Shown piece after piece: positions 46,112 through 53,812 of a stretch of 64,000 nt of DNA (its first letter is position 1; every line of letters starts with the position of its first letter). Both the position numbers and the translations under genes were made by a program. Source of the stretch: Pelomonas sp965229315. GTDB taxonomy: Bacteria; Pseudomonadota; Gammaproteobacteria; Burkholderiales; Burkholderiaceae_C. Where the stretch lies: contig NZ_CBDDJA010000002.1 in assembly GCF_965229315.1 (NCBI RefSeq), forward strand, positions 3,720,001 to 3,784,000, read 5' to 3'. Below the pieces are notes generated by a model. It searched no databases. It was not told where the DNA came from and worked only from the letters and a program-made list of their open reading frames with translations.

Positions 46112-47736
46112 CAAAGCAGGGGGACCAGCAAGAGCGGCAGCAGCCACAGCCAGCGCGGGTACGGCTGCTCGATGCGCTGCGGCTGACTCCACGGGCCGGC
46201 GGCACCCGCGGCGTTGACCCCCCGGGCGCGCAGGAAATAGCGGCCGGGCGACGGCTTGGGCATCACCAGCTCGGCCTTGTCGGTGCTGAAGCGCTGCATG
46301 TGGGGGCCGTCGAAGGCCTCGTTGCGCGCCCACTGCAATTCATAGCGCACGACGCCCGTGTCCGCGCGCCAGCGCAGCTTGAGCTGGTCGCCGCTGACCT
46401 CCGGTTCGGCCGGCGGCGGCGCGGGCGGCGGCGGCTGGAGCTCGAAGGTCTGCGCGTCGCCGAACGGGCCGGCGCGGCCATCGGCCTGCACCGAGGCGAT
46501 GCGCCAGTGGTACAGGCCATCGGGCAGGCGGGCATCGAAGCCCGCGCCGGCGATGGGCGGCGGCTGCAGCACGAGGTCCTGGAAGCCGGCGTCGCGCGCG
46601 ACCTGCAGGCGCACATCCGGTGCTGCCGTGTTGCGCGTCCAGGCCAGCGCCACGGCGCCGGTGTAGCTGACGGCGCCGGGCGCGGGCGACTGGATGAAGG
46701 GCGGCTCGGGGCGCGCCTGCAGGCGGATGTCCAGGTCCGCCGCCAGGCCCTCCTGGCCGCGGGCATCGATGGCGCGCACGCGCAGCGTGTAGTCGCCGTC
46801 GGGCAGCTCGCGCGCCTCGGGCCAGTCGGCCACCGGCTCGCCGACGACCGCGTCCAGCAGCAGGCGCTCGAAGTCGCCGCGCGCGTAGAGCTGCGCCCGC
46901 CAGGTGGCCGCGCCCGTGGGGCCACCGGCCCAGGCCAGCCGCAGCGGCAGCCGCTCGGCAAGCGGCGCCAGGCCGCTCAGGTCCGGCGCCGGCAGCAGCG
47001 GCGCCACGCTGCGCGCCGCGCCGTCGGCCAGCAGGCCCTGCCCGGCCGACACGTCGGGGCCCAGGCCGTCGGCATGCACGGCGCCGTGCAGCACCTGCAT
47101 GCGGCTGCGGCCCCCGGCCGTCTGCACACGGAACTCGGTGCCGCGCACGCCCAGGTTCACATGCGGCGTGCGCACCTCGTACAGCGGCACGCGCTGGGCA
47201 TTGGGCGCCACGCGGCTGTCCGCGCCGCCCTGCTGGATGGCCACGCGAACGGCGGGCAGCGCGCCGCGGCCCAGCACCAGCAGCTGTTCCAGCGTGATCT
47301 CGCTGCCGGGCGGAATCAGCAGCCGCGAACCGTCCGCGAAGCGCAGGCTGGCGCTGGACTGCTCTGCGGTGGTGATGCGGTCGCCGCTGTGCAGCGTGGC
47401 GCCGGCGGTGAGCGCTTCGCTGGCACCGGCGCGCAGGCGCGTGACCTGGCCGCGGGCGAACACCGCTTCGGCCACGCTGGCCTCGCTTCTCAGCCAGGCG
47501 ACCGGCATGCGCAGCGTGCTGCCGGGCACCAGCCGCAGCGGGTCGGGCACGCGGTTGAGCGCCTGCAGGTCGCGCCAGGTGCGCGGCGGCGCGAGCCAGG
47601 CGTCGGTGAGCGAGATCAGCGTGTCGCCCGGCTGGATGCGGTAGCGCCAGTCGGCACCGGCGTCCGCCGGCTGGGCCTGCACCATGGCCGCGCCCAGCAG
47701 CAGAACTGCTGCAAGCCAGACCCTGAATCCGTTCAT
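46111..47736 (-). CDS. LysM-FecR protein with C-terminal membrane segment
   Basis: A 541-residue exported protein: signal peptide (about 1-20), LysM (YRIQPGDTLISLTDAWLAPP, then NRVPDPLRLVPGS; 33-80) and a FecR-type domain (about 95-235, with GDRITTAEQSSASLRFADGS and VRGTEFRV). Repeated Ig/Fn3-like beta domains follow, and then a C-terminal hydrophobic tail (WLWLLPLLLVPLL). LysM binds peptidoglycan, so the protein is placed between wall and membrane. It is translated just before the CHASE2 kinase (TGATG overlap) and is a candidate input partner. Confidence 0.88.
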   Translation of the reverse strand: MNGFRVWLAAVLLLGAAMVQAQPADAGADWRYRIQPGDTLISLTDAWLAPPRTWRDLQALNRVPDPLRLVPGSTLRMPVAWLRSEASVAEAVFARGQVTRLRAGASEALTAGATLHSGDRITTAEQSSASLRFADGSRLLIPPGSEITLEQLLVLGRGALPAVRVAIQQGGADSRVAPNAQRVPLYEVRTPHVNLGVRGTEFRVQTAGGRSRMQVLHGAVHADGLGPDVSAGQGLLADGAARSVAPLLPAPDLSGLAPLAERLPLRLAWAGGPTGAATWRAQLYARGDFERLLLDAVVGEPVADWPEARELPDGDYTLRVRAIDARGQEGLAADLDIRLQARPEPPFIQSPAPGAVSYTGAVALAWTRNTAAPDVRLQVARDAGFQDLVLQPPPIAGAGFDARLPDGLYHWRIASVQADGRAGPFGDAQTFELQPPPPAPPPAEPEVSGDQLKLRWRADTGVVRYELQWARNEAFDGPHMQRFSTDKAELVMPKPSPGRYFLRARGVNAAGAAGPWSQPQRIEQPYPRWLWLLPLLLVPLL

Positions 47737-47797
47737 CGCTGCCCTCCCCTGCGCTTGACGTCGCATCGTAGCGAGCGCCGCCCGGGACGCGAGCCGG

Positions 47798-48490
47798 TCA
47801 GCCTCGGGCGAGCGCGTCCTGCAACTGGCTGCGCAGCCGGCGCAGCCGCTGCAACTCCTCGTCGGGCGCCTGCAGCGCCGGCCACAGCAGCGCGACGAGA
47901 TCGCGTGCGCTGGCCTCCACGTCGAGCTGGCGGCCGGTGATGACCACCTCCCACAGCATGTGCTCCATGGGCCCGAAGACGAGCGAGCGCAGCAGCCGCA
48001 GCGGGATGTCGCGCCGCACCTCGCCGGCCGCCTGGCCGCGCGCCAGCAGGTCCATCAGCGGCGCGGTGTAGCGGCGCTGCAGTTCGACGAAGCCTTCGCC
48101 GAGGTCCTGCCCCTTGGTCCGGCCTTCGGACAGGACCAGCGCGCACAGCCCGGTGCCCTGGATGAGGAACAGCCGCAGGTGCGTCAGCACGACGAACTCC
48201 AGCTGCTCGCGCACCGACGCCGCACGCGGCAGGCCGGCCTCGATGGCCGCGATGATCTCGTCGTACCAGTCCTGGATGACGCGCATGCACAGCTCGCGCT
48301 TGCCGCGGAAGTAGGTGAACACCGTGGCCTCGGAGATGCCCAGGCGCTGCGCGATCTCGGTCGTCGTGGCGCGCTCGTAGCCGCGCTCGGCGAACACCTC
48401 GCGGCCCACGCGCAGGATGTCGCGCACGCGCTGTTCGGCCTTGGGGCCGGCGGGCGAGCGGCGTTGCGGAACAGCGGTGGCGGCGGTCAT
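47798..48490 (-). CDS. TetR family transcriptional regulator
   Basis: A 230-residue TetR repressor. The N-terminal HTH is clear: ILRVGREVFAERGYERATTT then IAQRLGISEATVFTYFRGKR. The C-terminal ligand domain is helical. It is divergent from the methylcrotonyl-CoA carboxylase gene across 154 bp that hold two similar 17-bp operator-like sites, so it most likely represses the leucine-catabolism and biotin run. A TetR regulator called LiuQ is described for liu genes in Betaproteobacteria; identity with LiuQ is plausible but not shown. Confidence 0.9.
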   Translation of the reverse strand: MTAATAVPQRRSPAGPKAEQRVRDILRVGREVFAERGYERATTTEIAQRLGISEATVFTYFRGKRELCMRVIQDWYDEIIAAIEAGLPRAASVREQLEFVVLTHLRLFLIQGTGLCALVLSEGRTKGQDLGEGFVELQRRYTAPLMDLLARGQAAGEVRRDIPLRLLRSLVFGPMEHMLWEVVITGRQLDVEASARDLVALLWPALQAPDEELQRLRRLRSQLQDALARG

Positions 48491-48512
48491 CGAGGGCGCA
48501 TTCTGCGCAATT

Positions 48513-48529
48513 CTTGAGGATCACTCAAG
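48513..48529. promoter_or_regulatory. Operator-like palindrome, site 1 (TetR side)
   Basis: CTTGAGGATCACTCAAG: 6-bp perfect arms CTTGAG and CTCAAG around GATCA. It lies 23 bp upstream of the TetR start. Its near copy at 48604-48620 on the opposite strand matches 12 of 17 positions, which supports a shared binding protein. Confidence 0.6.
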
Positions 48530-48603
48530 TCACCATTGCATCCGCATTCACGCTGATTTATTCTGCCGTCCTTCGCCAGCCCCGCCGGGCCGGATCCGAA
48601 TAA

Positions 48604-48620
48604 ATTGAGTCACGCTTAAG
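48604..48620. promoter_or_regulatory. Operator-like palindrome, site 2 (liuB side)
   Basis: ATTGAGTCACGCTTAAG on the plus strand, i.e. CTTAAGCGTGACTCAAT on the minus strand, matching site 1 at 12 of 17 positions. It is 24 bp upstream of the liuB ATG. The two site centres are 91 bp apart. One site per divergent promoter is the simplest reading. Confidence 0.55.
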
Positions 48621-48644
48621 AAGCGGGATTCGCCAGGAGACTCC

Positions 48645-50267
48645 ATGCCGGTCCTGAACACGCAGCTCAATGCCCGCTCGGCCGATTTCAAGGCCAACGC
48701 CGCGGCGATGCGCGGCCACCTCGATGACCTGAACGCCAAGCTGGCCCGGATCGCCCAGGGCGGCGGCGAGGCCGCGCGCGCCAAGCACACGGCCCGCGGC
48801 AAGCTGCTGCCGCGCGACCGCGTGGAGATGCTGCTGGACCCGGGCACGCCGTTCCTCGAACTGGCGCCGCTGGCCGGCCTCAACCTGTACCTGGATAAGG
48901 AGGGTGTAGGCGCCGCGCCGGGCGGCGGCGTCATCGCCGGCATCGGCCGCGTCTCGGGCGTGGACTGCATGATCGTGTGCAACGACGCGACGGTGAAGGG
49001 CGGCACCTACTACCCCATAACCGTCAAAAAGCATCTGCGCGCGCAGGAGATCGCGGCGCAGAACCGACTGCCCTGCATCTATCTCGTGGACAGCGGCGGC
49101 GCCAACCTGCCCAACCAGGACGAGGTCTTCCCCGACCGCGACCACTTCGGCCGCATCTTCTTCAACCAGGCCAACCTGTCGGCAGCCGGCATCCCGCAGA
49201 TCGCCGTCGTCATGGGCTCGTGCACGGCCGGCGGCGCCTACGTGCCGGCGATGAGCGACGAGACCATCATCGTCAAGAACCAGGGCACCATCTTCCTGGG
49301 CGGCCCGCCGCTGGTGAAGGCCGCGACCGGCGAGGTCGTCACGGCTGAAGACCTGGGCGGCGGCGACGTGCACACGCGGCTGTCCGGCGTGGCCGACCAC
49401 CTCGCCAACAACGACACCCACGCGCTGGCCATCGCGCGCCAGTCGGTCGCGCGGCTGAACTGGACCAAGGCGAACCCGCTGGCGATGCAGGAACCCAAGG
49501 CGCCGGCCTTCGACCCCGCCGAGCTGCACGGCGTGATCCCGACTGACACGCGCAAGCCCTTCGACATCCGCGAGATCATCGCCCGCATCGTCGACGCCAG
49601 CGAGTTCGACGAGTTCAAGGCCCGCTACGGCGCCACGCTGGTCTGCGGCTTCGCGCACATCGAGGGCATGCCGGTGGGCATCGTGGCCAACAACGGCATC
49701 CTGTTCGCCGAGAGCGCCAACAAGGGCGCCCACTTCATCGAGCTGTGCTGCCAGCGCAAGATCCCGCTGGTGTTCCTGCAGAACATCACCGGCTTCATGG
49801 TGGGCCGCAAGTACGAGAACGACGGCATCGCCCGCGCCGGCGCCAAGATGGTGACGGCGGTGGCCTGCGCGCAGGTGCCCAAGTTCACCGTCATCATTGG
49901 CGGCTCGTTCGGCGCCGGCAACTACGGCATGTGCGGCCGCGCCTACTCGCCGCGTTTCCTGTGGATGTGGCCCAACGCACGCATCTCCGTGATGGGCGGC
50001 GAGCAGGCGGCCAGCGTGCTGAGCACCCTCAAGCGCGACGGCATCGAGGCCAAGGGCGGCGCCTGGAGCGCCGAGGAAGAGGAAGCCTTCAAGGCGCCCA
50101 TCCGCCAGCAGTACGAGGACCAGGGCCACCCCTACTACGCCTCCGCACGCCTGTGGGACGACGGCGTCATCGACCCCGCCGACACGCGCCGCGTGCTGGC
50201 GCTGGGGCTGAGCGCCTCGCTGAATGCGCCCATCCCGGAGACGAAGTTCGGCGTGTTCCGGATGTGA
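48645..50267 (+). CDS. liuB: Methylcrotonyl-CoA carboxylase carboxyltransferase (beta) subunit
   Basis: Transfers CO2 from carboxybiotin to 3-methylcrotonyl-CoA in leucine degradation. The 540-residue sequence has both crotonase-like halves of the acyl-CoA carboxyltransferase beta subunit: GGTYYPITVKKHLRAQEIA, then GGANLPNQDEVFPDRDHFGR, then MGSCTAGGAYVPAMSDE, and NITGFMVGRKYENDGIARAGAK in the second half. These are characteristic of MCC rather than propionyl-CoA carboxylase. Its biotin-bearing partner is liuD (57118-59100). It is the first gene of the plus-strand run. Confidence 0.96.
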   Translation: MPVLNTQLNARSADFKANAAAMRGHLDDLNAKLARIAQGGGEAARAKHTARGKLLPRDRVEMLLDPGTPFLELAPLAGLNLYLDKEGVGAAPGGGVIAGIGRVSGVDCMIVCNDATVKGGTYYPITVKKHLRAQEIAAQNRLPCIYLVDSGGANLPNQDEVFPDRDHFGRIFFNQANLSAAGIPQIAVVMGSCTAGGAYVPAMSDETIIVKNQGTIFLGGPPLVKAATGEVVTAEDLGGGDVHTRLSGVADHLANNDTHALAIARQSVARLNWTKANPLAMQEPKAPAFDPAELHGVIPTDTRKPFDIREIIARIVDASEFDEFKARYGATLVCGFAHIEGMPVGIVANNGILFAESANKGAHFIELCCQRKIPLVFLQNITGFMVGRKYENDGIARAGAKMVTAVACAQVPKFTVIIGGSFGAGNYGMCGRAYSPRFLWMWPNARISVMGGEQAASVLSTLKRDGIEAKGGAWSAEEEEAFKAPIRQQYEDQGHPYYASARLWDDGVIDPADTRRVLALGLSASLNAPIPETKFGVFRM

Positions 50268-50375
50268 TGCAAGCACGCCCCGTCTTCATTGCAACGCCGG
50301 CGGCCACCCTCGGAGACGCGGCAGGCGGAGTGACTCGACGCCCACATGGCACCTGCGGCGTCGCCTTGATACACT

Positions 50376-50387
50376 CTTTGCACAAAG
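50376..50387. promoter_or_regulatory. Palindrome in the vapBC promoter
   Basis: CTTTGCACAAAG (50376-50387) is a perfect palindrome, extended to 14 bp by a flanking T/A pair. It starts 2 bp downstream of a TACACT -10-like hexamer (50369-50374) and ends 21 bp before the vapB ATG. That fits the usual autorepression by a VapB/VapC complex. Confidence 0.5.
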
Positions 50388-50408
50388 AACGCCAACTTCA
50401 TACACATC

Positions 50409-50696
50409 ATGCGCACCAACATCGAAATCGATGACGAGTTGATGGCCGATGCCATGGCGGCCGGGCGCTTCAAGACCAAGCGTGAGGCGGTGGAAGCGGG
50501 GCTGGCGCTGGTGAAACGGCAGGCGGCGTACCAAGAGATCCTCAAGCACGCGGGCAAGCTGCCGTGGGGCTGGCCGGGTGACGAGCGCCTGAGTGGCCGG
50601 CCGAACTGGCACCGTGTCGATGACGAAGGTCGTGAACTGCCCGATGCCGAACCGCCCGCCGGCGGCACCTCGGGGGGGGCGAATGGTCGTCGTTGA
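50409..50696 (+). CDS. vapB: VapB-type antitoxin
   Basis: A 95-residue antitoxin. The N-terminal half MRTNIEIDDELMADAMAAGR then FKTKREAVEAGLALVKRQAA is the DNA-binding VapB-type domain. The C-terminal part is Gly/Pro-rich and probably wraps the toxin. It has its own likely promoter with an autoregulatory palindrome upstream. The last 14 bp overlap the vapC start. It sits inside the leucine-catabolism run. Confidence 0.9.
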   Translation: MRTNIEIDDELMADAMAAGRFKTKREAVEAGLALVKRQAAYQEILKHAGKLPWGWPGDERLSGRPNWHRVDDEGRELPDAEPPAGGTSGGANGRR

Positions 50697-51108
50697 TACC
50701 GGCGTCTGGATCGACCTGTTCAACGGCAACCCCAGCCCGGCAGGCGTGCAACTCAAGCGCTTGCTGGACGAAGCGCGAACGCCCGTCGTGGCGCCCGACC
50801 TGGTGGTGTTCGAAGTCCTGCGCGGCTTTCGCCATGAGCGCCAGCACCGCATGGCGATGAAGCTGTTCGAACAAATCCGCGTGCCCTCCGTCGTGGACGC
50901 CGCTGGCGCCGAACGCGCCGCGAGCCGCTACCGGCGCTTGCGCGAGATGGGCATCACCGTCCACAGCCCGATCGACGTGCTGCTGGCCTCGCATTGCATC
51001 GACGAGGACCTGCTGCTGCTGCAACGAGACCGCGACTTCCTGCCCTTCGAGCAGCATTTCGGACTGCGCCTGCTGCAGCCGTCCCACGGATATCAGGACC
51101 CGACATGA
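50683..51108 (+). CDS. vapC: VapC-type PIN-domain toxin
   Basis: A 141-residue PIN-domain ribonuclease. Acidic residues of the site are present: D5 (VVDTGVWIDLF), E44 (VFEVLRGF), D98 (SPIDVLLASHC) and D116/D118 (QRDRDF). The ATG at 50683 gives the usual VapC N-terminus. Longer in-frame versions start inside vapB and are not conserved. The stop overlaps the next gene (ATGA), which couples the toxin to the enoyl-CoA hydratase. VapC enzymes usually cut tRNA or rRNA; the target here is unknown. Confidence 0.9.
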   Translation: MVVVDTGVWIDLFNGNPSPAGVQLKRLLDEARTPVVAPDLVVFEVLRGFRHERQHRMAMKLFEQIRVPSVVDAAGAERAASRYRRLREMGITVHSPIDVLLASHCIDEDLLLLQRDRDFLPFEQHFGLRLLQPSHGYQDPT

Positions 51109-51896
51109 CCGCCCTCAACATCACCACCGACGGCCCTCACGGCCATGTCGCCCGCGTCACGCTGAACCGCCCCGAGGTGCGCAACGCGTTCAACGCCGAG
51201 CTGATCGCGGAACTCACCGCTGCCTTCACCGAGCTGGGCCAGCGCGGCGACCTGCGTGCCATCGTCCTCGCCGCCGAGGGCAAGGCCTTCTGCGCCGGCG
51301 CGGACCTGAACTGGATGAAGGCCATGGCGGGCTACTCGTGGGACGAGAACCACGCCGACGCGACCAAGCTGGCCGACATGCTGTGGGCGATCTGGTCCTG
51401 CCCGGTGCCGGTCATCGCGCGGGTGCAGGGCGACGTCTATGCCGGTGGCGTGGGGCTGGTGGCGTGCGCGGACATCGTCGTCGCGGTCGACACGGCGGGT
51501 TTCTGCCTCAGCGAGGCCAAGCTGGGCTTGCTCCCGGCCACCATCGGCCCCTATGTCGTCAAGGCGCTGGGCGAGCAGGCGTCGCGGCGCTACTTCGTGA
51601 CGGCCGAACGCTTCGCGGCCGACGAGGCACGCCGGCTGGGCCTGGTGCACGAGGTCGTGGCGGCCGATGCGCTGGACGCCAAGGTCGATGAACTCGCCGC
51701 CGCCATCACCGCCAACGGCCCCGCTGCGGTGCGCGCCTGCAAGCAGCTCGTCAAGGACGTGGCCAGCCGCGAGATCACGCCCGCGCTGCGTGACGACACG
51801 GCACGCCGCATCGCCGACATCCGCGCCAGCGCCGAGGGGCGCGAGGGTGTGCAGAGCTTCCTGGGCAAGCGCAAGCCCGGCTGGCTGGCCGGCTGA
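51105..51896 (+). CDS. liuC: Methylglutaconyl-CoA hydratase (enoyl-CoA hydratase family)
   Basis: Hydrates 3-methylglutaconyl-CoA to HMG-CoA in leucine degradation. The 263-residue crotonase-fold enzyme has the CoA oxyanion region AFCAGADLNWMKAMAGYS and VYAGGVGLVACADIV. The NWM segment and position in a liu cluster favour the LiuC assignment over a generic enoyl-CoA hydratase. The ATG overlaps the vapC stop by 4 bp and the DUF4126 gene begins 9 bp after its end. Confidence 0.9.
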   Translation: MTALNITTDGPHGHVARVTLNRPEVRNAFNAELIAELTAAFTELGQRGDLRAIVLAAEGKAFCAGADLNWMKAMAGYSWDENHADATKLADMLWAIWSCPVPVIARVQGDVYAGGVGLVACADIVVAVDTAGFCLSEAKLGLLPATIGPYVVKALGEQASRRYFVTAERFAADEARRLGLVHEVVAADALDAKVDELAAAITANGPAAVRACKQLVKDVASREITPALRDDTARRIADIRASAEGREGVQSFLGKRKPGWLAG

Positions 51897-51905
51897 CGCG
51901 GCCGC

Positions 51906-52517
51906 ATGAAGCTCGACGCCATCCAACTGCTCGCGCTGGCCGCCGCCCTCGGCTGGGCCAGCGGCCTGCGGCTGTACCTGACGGTGCTGCTGGTGGGCAT
52001 CGCCGGGCACTGGGGCTGGATCGCGCTGCCGCCTGGGCTGCAGGTGCTGGCCTCGCCGCTGGTGATGGGCTGCGCGGGCGTGCTCGCGTTCATCGAGTTC
52101 CTGGCTGACAAGGTGCCGCTCGTCGACAGCGCCTGGGACGCGCTGCACACGCTGATCCGCATCCCCGCCGGTGCGGCGCTGGTCGCCGGTCTCGTCAGCG
52201 GCTGGGCGGGCGACCACGGCAACGCGTGGGGCGTGATGGCCGCGCTGTTGGGCGGCGGGCTTGCTACCACGGCCCACGCGGCCAAAGCCAGCACGCGTGC
52301 GGCGGCGAACACATCGCCCGAGCCCTTCTCCAACATCGGCCTGTCGCTGTTCGGCGACCTGGCTGTACCCACGATGCTGTGGCTGGCCTGGGCGCATCCG
52401 TTCGTCTTCTTCCCGCTGCTGGCGCTGGCGCTCGCCGTCATGGCTGCGCTGATCTGGTTCTGCTTCAAATTCCTGCGCGCGCTGGTCCGCCGCGTGCGCC
52501 GCCCTGCTTCCGTATGA
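51906..52517 (+). CDS. DUF4126 membrane protein
   Basis: A 203-residue inner membrane protein with about five hydrophobic segments. The start MKLDAIQLLALAAALGWASG, the interior GLRLYLTVL and FIEFLADKVPLVDSAWDALHT stretches match the DUF4126 family of unknown function. Its stop overlaps the bioA start by 4 bp, tying it into the same transcript. No role is known, and its position next to bioA is the only functional hint. Confidence 0.85.
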   Translation: MKLDAIQLLALAAALGWASGLRLYLTVLLVGIAGHWGWIALPPGLQVLASPLVMGCAGVLAFIEFLADKVPLVDSAWDALHTLIRIPAGAALVAGLVSGWAGDHGNAWGVMAALLGGGLATTAHAAKASTRAAANTSPEPFSNIGLSLFGDLAVPTMLWLAWAHPFVFFPLLALALAVMAALIWFCFKFLRALVRRVRRPASV

Positions 52518-53812
52518 CTTCCTCGACTCAAGACCTGGCCACGCGCAGCCGCGCCGCCGTCTGGCATCCCTGCACGCAGATGGCGCGCCTCGCCGACGTG
52601 CCGCCGCTGCCCATCGCCCGCGGCGACGGCGCCTGGCTGTTCGGCACCGACGGCCGGCGCTACTTCGACGCCAACTCGTCGTGGTGGGTGAACCTGTTCG
52701 GCCACAGCGACAAGCCGCTGATAGCCGCCATCAAGCACCAGCTCGACACGCTGCCGCACGTGATGCTGGCCGGCTGCACGCACGAGCCCGCCGTGCGGCT
52801 GGGCGAGCGCCTGTCCGCGCGCACCGGCGGTGCGCTGGGCCATGTGTTCTTCGGCAGCGACGGCGCCAGCGCCGTCGAGATCGCGCTGAAGCAGAGCTTC
52901 CACACCTGGAAGAACCGTGGCCAGCCGGACAAGCGCGAGTTCGTCTGCCTGCAGAACAGCTACCACGGCGAGACGCTGGGCGCGCTCAGCGTGACCGACG
53001 TGCAGGTCTTCCGCGACGCCTACGACCCGCTGCTGATGCGCGCCCACATCGTGCCCTCGCCCGACGCGCGGCGGGGCAACGAGGCCGAGGCGCTGGCCGC
53101 GATGCGCGCGCTGCTGGCCGAGCGCCACGCGCAGATCGCCTGCGTCATCGTCGAGCCGCTGATCCAGGGCGCGGCCGGCATGGTCATGTACGCGCCCGAG
53201 TACCTGACCGGCCTGCGCGAGCTGACGCGCGAGTTCAACGTCCACCTGATCGCCGACGAGATCGCCGTGGGCTGCGGTAGAACCGGCACCTTCTTCGCTT
53301 GGGAACAAACCCAAGCCGAGTGGCCAGACTTCGTGCTGCTGTCCAAGGGCATCACCGGCGGCACCATGCCGCTGTCGCTGGTGCTGACGACGGACGACGT
53401 GTTCGCCGCGTTCTGGAGCGAGGACGTCACGCGCGGCTTCCTGCATTCGCACTCGTACACCGGCAACCCGCTGGCCTGCGCGGCGGCGAACGCGGTGCTG
53501 GACCGCTTCGATGCCGGCCAACTCGACGACAACCGCGCGCAGGCCGACCGGCTCGCCCGCGCCTTCGCGCCGCTGGCGGAACACCCACGCCTGCGCCACC
53601 TGCGCCAGCGCGGCATGATCCTGGCCTTCGACGTGGCCGACGCGCCACCGCGCTTCGCCGAACGCTTCCACCTGGCGGCCCGCGAACACGAACTGCTGAT
53701 CCGCCCGATCGGATCAACCGTCTACCTGATGCCTCCCTACCTGATCGCCGACGACACCGCCGCCTTCCTGGCCGACGGCGTGGCGAAGACCTTGAACGAT
53801 GTCCTTGCTTGA
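52514..53812 (+). CDS. bioA: Adenosylmethionine-8-amino-7-oxononanoate aminotransferase
   Basis: PLP-dependent aminotransferase that makes 7,8-diaminopelargonic acid (DAPA) from KAPA and SAM. It is 432 residues: N-terminal VWHPCTQM (a BioA signature), SSWWVNLFGHSDKPLI, the active lysine in LLSKGITGGTMPLS, and SHSYTGNPLACAAANAVLDR. The start at 52514 overlaps the DUF4126 stop (ATGA). It is followed by bioF with a 14-bp overlap. Confidence 0.96.
   Translation: MTSSTQDLATRSRAAVWHPCTQMARLADVPPLPIARGDGAWLFGTDGRRYFDANSSWWVNLFGHSDKPLIAAIKHQLDTLPHVMLAGCTHEPAVRLGERLSARTGGALGHVFFGSDGASAVEIALKQSFHTWKNRGQPDKREFVCLQNSYHGETLGALSVTDVQVFRDAYDPLLMRAHIVPSPDARRGNEAEALAAMRALLAERHAQIACVIVEPLIQGAAGMVMYAPEYLTGLRELTREFNVHLIADEIAVGCGRTGTFFAWEQTQAEWPDFVLLSKGITGGTMPLSLVLTTDDVFAAFWSEDVTRGFLHSHSYTGNPLACAAANAVLDRFDAGQLDDNRAQADRLARAFAPLAEHPRLRHLRQRGMILAFDVADAPPRFAERFHLAAREHELLIRPIGSTVYLMPPYLIADDTAAFLADGVAKTLNDVLA

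Noticed and set aside
48558..50276. A 572-codon open frame on the minus strand.
   Set aside because: It is antisense to liuB; composition is that of a shadow frame.
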